Below are positions 56,641 to 64,000 of a DNA stretch of 64,000 bases, piece by piece. This DNA comes from Endomychus coccineus (Eukaryota > Arthropoda > Insecta > Coleoptera > Endomychidae): contig OY294068.1 in the NCBI GenBank assembly GCA_958510875.1, positions 75,990,633 through 76,054,632 on the forward strand, read 5' to 3'. Both the position numbers and the translations under genes were made by a program. How positions within the stretch are numbered: position 1 is the first letter of the stretch; each line of letters opens with the position of its first letter. The notes beneath the pieces are model-generated. The model saw only the letters and a list, made by a program, of their open reading frames with translations. It made no database searches and was not told the DNA's origin.

Positions 56641-59490
56641 TGGCCTTACCGAACACCTAAGACATGATATATATTCCCAGTTGAGCATTAATAGGGAACT
56701 GTGTCATTTCATCATCCAGGAGAGGTCTCCCACTACGCAGAGCCTTCCGTGATAGTTTAAACTATAGTTTACCGTATGAAGACTGATTAGAGTACATAGG
56801 TTTAACTCGCTTTGCTCTAGGAGTACTTTAGCTCTTGGAAGGCTTATAGTGAAACTTTTTATAGTGAGGTAAGCCTGGTAAGGTTTGCCAGTACAGAAGT
56901 ATGTGCTTGCATATATACCAAGCACTGTTTCTGATTAGATGCATTTTGAAATTTCATCCGCTCTGGCCAGAGAGTCTGCTGCCTCATTTTCCTCAATGCC
57001 CGAATGTCAGGGTTTCCAGATCATTCATTTCGTTCCTGTGACGTTGTTGAGTTATAACGATAGGAGCCAATTGCTTCGAGAGCCGCTGCGAGTCCTCCAT
57101 CCTAGCTCTCGTGCATACAACTCGATGACATGCATTTCTGCATTCTGAAGATGAGGTAGGTCAAATGGGATTTCTATAGTAGCCATTGGTGTAGACCAGA
57201 TGGCTCCGGTAACGGTCAGCCATGCTGGTCTTTGTAAGATAGTAAGTTTTTTTCTAATCGTTTGTTATGATGTTTTCGACCAACAGACTTTGCACCATAC
57301 GTTAACATGAGGGTCTGGCAACCATAACGTACAGCCAGTATGTTTGTTCGGGCCCAGCAGCACAAGATTTTTCACATATTCGTCTGCATGTCCATAGACG
57401 TTGATGATTATATTTTCAAAATGGGAGTTTCATGTCAGTTTTCTATATACGGTTCCTATTTAGCCTCTTCCGCAAATGGTATACTTTCACTCAGCAAGAT
57501 GGGTTGAGTTATATTGTATGGTGAACTGCATCATAACTGTTTGGTGAAGGTTGATAGACATTTGCTGCCTCTCACACCGTCTTAGTACCAAGTCTAATAT
57601 CTCTTGCAGAGTGACAGATGTCGCCTTTTCATATTTGCTCGTGATCATAATTACTAGATGCTTATATGTCGACTTCATATTCAGAGAGTAGAACTCGCAG
57701 CTCATCCACAAGTAGTGTTCACTGCATGTTCGAAAGAACGCCACCTTGTAGATATCTCCTTGCGCTGATTGGATTTATTTTGCCGGATCTCGGGAGAGGA
57801 TTTAGTGAATCCTGGTGCTGCTACGTATTTCAGAAATGCTCTTGCACAACTTCCTTCAAGATTTGTTTTAGTCCGTCACAGCGGATCTGTTTGAAATCGG
57901 GCGCCTGAAGTTTCAGATCGAGTGAAGAGGCACCAAACCTCTTTTCTCGTTTCATTCAAGTTTTTGTTCCTGCCTTTTTTTGTCTTGATCAGACAATTTC
58001 TATGTTAAGGCTGAAATGAGTGATTCCCGAATATGTTCACAATTATTTATTATGATATTAGTGTACTGGATTTGTGACTACTCCAATCAGTTCTCCTCGC
58101 ATTCATGTATTCTACCACAGGTCTGTGTCAAACTTCTATATCCTGAGGTCTGAGCATGACGGTTCAGAAGAGACCTTATTATAATTGGAAGTGGTGTTGC
58201 TCAAAAAATTTGAACTTCTAGTTGAATCAAATACCTTCTTCCTATTGGTAGTAGCAAAGTTTGGTTCCTATTCAATGTTATTCACAGCTGACCCTCCGCT
58301 GAGTATATAATTAAGTAGCGAGTTACCTCTATGATTGATGTTGGTCACATCAAATAATCAGGTGAATATCTTTCTTCTTGCTGTAGGCAAGTAGGTCCTG
58401 TATCGCAGTTGGATGAGGTAGCCCAGCATCCCTATCGCCCAAGGAGTAGGATGAGCAGACTATTACGTCCAACCTGCCGTCCTTGAACGTAATAGATAGG
58501 TGACCCACTACGACATTCGATTTACTGTATCCTGATAGAACATAGTAGTTAATGACCAGGATACAAGATTTGCTTCTTATATTAAAGCCCACCGGAAATG
58601 TTGCTCAGACCGTTCACTCGGCTCGTGCTCCTGGAAGAAGGCAATGTCAATTTTCTATTTCTTGTACTTTCTGCCAAAAACATATTTCACCACCTTGGCA
58701 CCTGATTCATGTAGTTAACAAGTGGGTTGAGAATTGATGGAAAGTAAGGAATTGAGGCATTTTGTGGAGGAGGTTATTGAAGACGTAAGTTGAGCTATGT
58801 ATTTTAGGATTGAATCGAAACAGGTGGTTATCTCCAAAAGGAGGTTCAGTCCAATTGTGAACAGGGAATGTTTGTGTCACCGGCTCTCTCTTGCGAGATC
58901 CACTGTTTCCAGATGGTGGTCCAGTTGCTGGTGCCGATCTGCATTTGCAATTTATTTCCGCCCATTGGAAATAGGTTAGCTTCACCTCTTTTGATCGGAT
59001 AGTTCAGCACTTTCAACTCCTCCTGGGACATCTCATTCACTGAGTATGTTCAAGTTTCCCTTGTATTATTATTCTCCACTCCTGCGTATTCATGCTGCGA
59101 TTATTCTTCCTCAGCAGGGTAAGCACCTTTTCGGATAACATCCGTTTTCTTGCAACATCCGGGATGTAGACCACATACATATCCGGCCTGAGTAACTCCT
59201 CCCCCTGCACAAACTTTAGGCAAGCTTCTACCCGCAGCAGAAGATCCTTTATTATAATGTATTGCAATGAGACGCTCTTCTGGTCGTCGCAGATATATCC
59301 AGGTGTGTCTGTGCAGCCGTGGAACCTCACCTGAAGCTGGCATTATTGCCCTCTCTACGATACCCAGTTGGTCATTCGGCAGCGTAGTTCCGAAATAATT
59401 AGTATGGATAATCCAAACCCTGATCCCTTTCGTGATCGCGTTGAAAGATTGTTTGACAGTTGAACCTTCCCGGAACTTCACCGCCTGTTC
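56640..59490 (-). pseudogene. Heavily decayed R1/LOA/I-type LINE
   Basis: On the minus strand, from 59490: two overlapping frames without clear domain (59481-59037); LQMQIGTSNWTTIWKQW near 58940, the likely start of the endonuclease; SSRSTS- and EPSERSEQ-like scraps. Then at 58592-58350 VVVGHLSITFKDGRLDVIVCSSYSLGD, LLAYSKKKDIHLII, the middle of an APE-type endonuclease. After a long unreadable part, GVLSNMQ and LLVDELRVLL (about 57740) mark RT. HVIELYARELGW and HSGIEENEAADSLARADEI (57130-56940) are RNase H, with the last box intact. Stops occur every few dozen bases, so it is old. All parts lie in the right order for one element. Confidence 0.77.
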
Positions 59491-60640
59491 GTTTGTGCTG
59501 TCATCTGATACCTATATTTCATACATGATAAGCTCATTTCACCTAACTTGATTTAACTAATATGTCATGAGATATATATATATATATATATAACTTGAAG
59601 TTCGCATGTATGCTAACTCAACATGGTTCTAATGTGAAAGATTTTCGGTATATTATAACTGTTTGCTGACAGGTTAGCAAACTTATGTAGCACTCTATGA
59701 TAGATAGATAGTTCACCATGTTACATATAAATACATTTATGACATGTCGGTGAAACGCTTCACATGCATGCTGTTCCTCTAGAGTGAAGTGCATATATCG
59801 AAGATTTGTTGCGCAATGAAGGTACTGCCGATCAGGTGCTAACTACCAGCCACCAGTCAGTATATACATAGTATTGAAAGCTACAAATACTATGAATATG
59901 GAGGCAAGTTTTGGATTAATTCTATGTTAGAACATTTACAGTTCTGATGAATTCAATTTTAGCCTTTGGTCTGTTCCGTTAGGAAACTTATTTTCATTTT
60001 TTGAAATATGAAAGGTGAAAGTGAAATCTGTTTCATGTAAATTGAGGTATACACGAAACTTGTAACATTTAATTTTGAATTAAAGCTGACAAATCGTTTC
60101 ACCTGTAACATTTAATTTTGAATTGAAGCTGACAAATCGTTTCACCGCACTCAAAATTAGTAGTTATCAACTAAGGATAAATCTAAAATTATGTCTCAAA
60201 TATCAATCTGAATGTGGTAGAAATTCAGAGTTAGACAATGGTTTGGGTGGGAGTTTATTTACATAATTCTTGACAAGTGGTGAATTATAGGTATCGATTA
60301 GGTCATCTAATGTTATGTTACTATAGTAACCAAATACGTCAATTCAAAAAAAACTTTCACATAGCATTGTATAATTTGAAGTTTTTCTACGACTTTATAA
60401 GTTTCCAATTATTTGCAATATGCATTTAAGTCGAAACTGGGAGTATGTCATCGCTGAAGCAAATGTAATTACCTGTACCTACCAGTATTAGTTGTTCATG
60501 CGGATCTAGCCCGTGGATAATGACTAGTACCTATATATGTACTGTGAAGTATAACCCCACATATGAGGTTGAATATCAACCGCTTTTTACTCCTCATCTT
60601 CTCTAAGGTAAACTGAATCTGAACTGGATCATTTTAACGT
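59491..60640. other. Stretch without a gene
   Basis: Contains a (TA) run at 59572-59592 and a 43-bp tandem pair at 60061-60146. No coding evidence. Confidence 0.5.
60061..60146. repeat. 43-bp tandem repeat, two units
   Basis: TGTAACATTTAATTTTGAAT..AAAGCTGACAAATCGTTTCACC occurs twice without a gap (60061-60103, 60104-60146), differing at one base. A partial GTGAAA(A)TCTGTTTCA motif lies before it. Confidence 0.95.
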
Positions 60641-60705
60641 TATTAACCCTTTCCGCACCATTGTCTCCAGGTTTGGATATTTTCAGGTACACTTAATTTT
60701 ACCAC

Positions 60706-60822
60706 AATATCCACATTTGGATATTGCTTCACGGAAATCATCGGCGTAGTGATATTCGGTAGTATCACCGATACATCCGTTACGAACGTGGTATGGTTAA
60801 CGTATATCCATAGGAGGATATT
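60706..60822. repeat. Left pair of ATATCCAN5TGGATAT-type palindromes
   Basis: AATATCCACATTTGGATATT at 60706-60725 and ATATCCATAGGAGGATATT at 60804-60822. They stand 60 and 160 bases inside the left TIR. Confidence 0.85.
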
Positions 60823-60875
60823 GGGTTATAAGTGATAAAATATTTCATACTTATGCATAAGAAAATTTTTAGGTT

Positions 60876-62546
60876 ATGTTACAAATAAATGGTAACAAAC
60901 AGCTGGAGTGGTTCGAAACTATCGAAAGTAAAAAAATTAAAGTATTTTCTAAAAACATGGATCTCGTTCTGCTATTGAAAACGACAGTGACTGGGATTGT
61001 GAAAATGAAGTGTCAGACTGGTGGTACTGAGAGTGATTATTCTGGACGAATGAACCACTGTTGTGAATACTTTCACCGATAAGTTACCAAAACCTGTTGA
61101 AGAGTATAATTCTGAATATGACTTCAACCCTGCTATCGACTTTGAGGAAAGTAAGGATACTGTAGTGTGTTACGAGTCCGCCCTACTATTGTGAATGAAA
61201 TCTGTGAGTGGACAAACAGACGGGCTGAAATATATTTCGAAGTCAATAATTTTCAAACTGTTTTTGGACTGAAATGGAAAACGCTCAAAAAAGATGAACT
61301 TCACGTTTTTTTTTCTTTGAACTTTTTAAGTGGGTCAGTGAAATGTCCACAGCTTTCAGACTACTGGAATACGAATATTTTATGTAGTGGGTCTCGCGTG
61401 TTTCATAAGATGGTAATGAGTCGCAATAGATTCTTATCCATATTGAAATTCATTCGATTTTCGTCGCCAGATCTTGTGAGACTGGGTCTGCTCCACTCAC
61501 TAGACTAGTAATTTTTATGGCTCGTAATAGAGCAAACTGTATGACTCTCGATTTTGCCTTAGATGAACAACTTATGCTGTACAAGGGCCGACTTATTTTC
61601 AGACAATACATAAAAACGAAGTGCAGTAGATTAGGAATAAAACTATTTTCTTTCATTCCCAGTGCTCCTTAATTGCGTGGATACACGTGAAATTTTTGTT
61701 TGTATATAGGCAAAGATATATATGACATATCACACATGAATGGTACCAGCCACCTCACGTTTTTCGAAAAAAATTGTTGTTTTTCTTGCAAAATAAATAA
61801 ATAGCCACCCTGAGATTATAGTAGATAACTGGTATACGTCTGTTCGACTTTGCGAGTTTTTACTCACACAAAATATATATCTTACCGGAACTATCAGAAC
61901 GAACAGTGGCGTACCTAAGCAATTGACAAATATTCCTCTAGATCTACATCAGTCATGTTTCGTTCGTGAAGGTATGCTTCTTCTGGTGAGGTTCAAAGAC
62001 AAAAGAGATGTGCAGATGTGTATCTCTTGACTAGTGAACATTCAGCAGGATTTTGTGAAAAAGAGCATTATTTAGTTGGTGGAAAACAAATTTATTACAA
62101 TAAACAGAGGCATATGGAATTTTATAACCAGAATATGGGATCAGTTCATGCCGTAGACCAAGACACAGAACCGTATTCTCCTTTGAGAAAATCCTATACT
62201 TGGTTCACCAAGGTTGCTTTACATCTGTTGCACCAGATGCTCTTGAATTCAAAAGCTATATATAGCAACTCTCACAGCAAACAAATATCAATGTACAAAT
62301 ATACAAAAATGTGCTGTCACGGAATATTAGCTAAATATAGTGAAGGATATAGAAAAATCAAAGATAACGTCAAACCATCAACGTCCAAGGTCCTGCATGG
62401 TATGGTAGATTTTCCCAGGGAAGTTGGAAAGAAGAGAGCTTTTCGCGAAATTTGTGCCATATGCAGGAAAAATGGAATACGAAAGTTGCATTAGTTGTCC
62501 TGATAGTCCAGGATTAAGCTCAGCTGAACACTTCCAGATTTATCAC
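60876..62546 (+). pseudogene. piggyBac transposase, decayed
   Basis: The DNA-binding half is read from EICEWTNRRAEIYF, FGLKWKTLKKDELHVFFSL and CPQLSDYWNTNIL (61190-61370). FHKMVMSRNRFLSILKFIRFS follows, a stop, then FALDEQLMLYKGR (61550-61590) with the first catalytic aspartate. After frameshifts come DNWYTSVRLCEFL (second region) and IYYNKQRHMEFYNQNMGSVHAVDQ (62090-62160). In that last block the family has a catalytic aspartate (G-x-V-D-x-x-D-Q) where this copy has histidine. The end has CAICRKNG and, after another shift, CISCPDSPGLSSAEHFQIYH, the cysteine-rich tail. It would excise and insert at TTAA; it is inactive. Confidence 0.9.
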
Positions 62547-62718
62547 AAATGAATATTGTAATGATAACCTTTTTTGTTTTTTGTTGTTTGCGCTTGTCAA
62601 GTATTTTTGGACTCATTAGTTTTTGTATTTTCAATAAATCATTTCACTTCATGACATTGATTTTGATGAGCTACTTATATATATTTTTCATTCCATGTGT
62701 GTTCTTTGGGTACATAGC

Positions 62719-62770
62719 AATATCCAATAGTGGATATTTTGGTGTGACCATATATCCAGTGGTGGATATT
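62719..62770. repeat. Right pair of ATATCCAN5TGGATAT-type palindromes
   Basis: AATATCCAATAGTGGATATT at 62719-62738 and ATATCCAGTGGTGGATATT at 62752-62770, after the transposase stop and about 150 bases inside the right TIR. Confidence 0.85.
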
Positions 62771-62922
62771 CTGGTTCAACCATTAACTATTATTTTCTAA
62801 AAAACATTTTCAGAATATTCCTGTAACAAAACAAGGTTATTAGTTCCCACTACGTCTTCATCCATTGATTTTGGCAAAATAACCACCCTATTATTAATAA
62901 ACTACACCTGGAGCGGAAGGGG

Positions 62923-63204
62923 TTGATTTACGTTTCTAAAAACCTACAGTAAATGTAATATGCATGAGTTTGCTGTTGAACATCAATGGCCATCACATTT
63001 CTCATCCTTACCAATACCTATGGAATTATTCCAAAATCATCACCCCGCATAATATTCCTCTCCGCCAAATCAATTTATCAGGTTATACTGGGAAGGTGTT
63101 GTAGCCGAATCCACAAAAGATATGAATGTGCAAAAAATATATATTATATCATAAGTTACAAGTAGTAACAATACAAATATGGACGAAAATTGGAGTCAAT
63201 GTAT
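62923..63204. other. Short unassigned gap
   Basis: Sequence between the piggyBac and the mariner tail; no motif. Confidence 0.4.
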
Positions 63205-63540
63205 TTACTAGGTACGAGGACAAGATGAAAAGTTCATGAAAAATGAAACAAGAAACGATTTATTTGCTTCAAACTTATTTTATTTTTCACCATAATTTCC
63301 TTGCGGGTCGATACACATCATCCAAGGTTATTCTAATTTTTCGATCGCTTCCAAATATTACGATTCCGGCAATCGTTCAAAATAGGCTTTTGTTTCAGTG
63401 ATGACCTCATTGTTGTAGCCAAATCTCTTTTCCATGGTGAAGAGTCCCCATAATGTTCGAAAAGCGATGCTTTCGTTTGCGTAAAATTTTTTCTATGCAA
63501 TAAATAAGGCAGCTTGTTTTTGATGGGTGTCAAAAAAGAA
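63205..63540 (-). pseudogene. mariner transposase C-terminal fragment
   Basis: On the minus strand, RFGYNNEVITETKAYFERLPES then a stop, IEKLE-PWMMCIDPQGNYGEK closely follows the C-terminus of mariner transposases (ETKAYFExL..Y..GIxKLxxRWxKCIxLxGDY). It lies next to TTAGGTACGAGGACAAGATGAAAAGTTCATG (63209-63239), a plausible mariner TIR. The catalytic domain is not present upstream. Confidence 0.75.
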
Positions 63541-64000
63541 TGACATATCAGTCTGAAAAATTTTAATGCGGTCGAGTTAAAAATGGTAAATCACAAATGT
63601 CACATGGCATTTTCGATTGTGGCACCATCTGTTTTATTTTTCAGGAAGTTTTCACCTTGCCCTCGTAGTTCATATAATGGAAATTTAAGCAGTAGGGTCA
63701 GTTGGGGTGGTAGTAAACAGAGGATAGTTGTAAATACTTCAATACTCTTCAAATTTAGCAGCTTATCCCTTGCTTATATATCGAGCAAGACAACGTCATA
63801 CCTCCTCTATTCAGTCTTGTGTAAAAACAAGTAGACCCCTTAACCGTTATTTGCAATAAATTTAATATTGTGATACCTTTCAATTGTTCTGAAAATTTTT
63901 GATGAAAGAATATAAAATGTTAGTTTGAAAAAGTTCACCAGGTAAGTTGATTTTTATATTCTGTTATGATTCTTATAAGTATTCATATACCTATTAGGTG
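63541..64000. other. End of window, nothing recognised
   Basis: The longest frame (83 codons, 63583-63834) shows no motif. No structure stands out. Confidence 0.45.

Larger units (their letters stand above)
60647..62922 (+). mobile_element. piggyBac transposon
   Basis: Left end TTAA|CCCTTTCCGCACC, right end GGAGCGGAAGGGG|TTGA. The TIRs are inverse with few mismatches and the target is TTAA, one copy now TTGA. The 2,276-bp element encodes a recognisable piggyBac transposase on the plus strand. Both subterminal regions hold two palindromes of one type (see below). Confidence 0.92.

Overview
This window is AT-rich nuclear DNA from an animal, most likely an insect. The evidence is the mix of mobile elements: Ty3/Gypsy and BEL/Pao LTR elements, several non-LTR clades, a GIY-YIG Penelope-like element, a Helitron, piggyBac, hAT, mariner and an IS630-like transposon with a DUF4817 head. 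This mix is typical of arthropods, though the species cannot be read from it. There are no operons, rRNA or tRNA genes that I can see. Nearly every recognisable protein is a decayed transposon product. The one good candidate for a host gene is an intact 329-codon reading frame at 55121-56110.

Layout. 1-7000: a Gypsy element on the minus strand with both 182-bp LTRs and a perfect 5-bp target duplication. It has been broken by an IS630-like transposon (in gag) and by a 5'-truncated LINE (in the 5' LTR). 7000-12350: a MITE-like palindrome, a large unassigned stretch, a dead jockey-like LINE and a 252-bp MITE with a 9-bp target duplication. 12360-23935: an 11.6-kb BEL/Pao element with matching LTRs and a perfect GATAT duplication. 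It carries a complete hAT transposon in gag and a foldback element between protease and RT. Its integrase has suffered a 312-bp tandem triplication and loss of the catalytic core. 24-28 kb: a long hairpin and a Penelope-like element. 28.3-33.7 kb: LINEs nested in and abutting one another. 35-38 kb: inverted hAT scraps and LINE ends. 40.7-42.7 kb: a gag-only LTR remnant. 43.9-46.5 kb: a Helitron Rep remnant with a duplicated 5' end, interrupted at 46.53 kb by a second IS630-like copy and an abutting deletion derivative (to 49.28 kb). 51.0-53.1 kb: two adjacent foldback elements. 54-59.5 kb: LINE remnants on both sides of the candidate host gene. 60.6-62.9 kb: a piggyBac element with palindromic subterminal repeats. 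63.2-63.5 kb: a mariner tail.

The most interesting signal is a family of foldback transposons with three members (16963-19936, 51049-52187, 52210-53138). All begin with TAGTSSAGKCAA-like termini and have 3-bp target duplications (TCT, TAG, TTA). Their long arms carry a shared motif, GGGTCGCTGATNACGATTC, tandemly repeated in two of the members. One member carries a fragment of the integrase of the same kind of BEL element into which it is inserted. I found no transposase for this family here. All family names rest on motifs I could read by eye; no database search was run.
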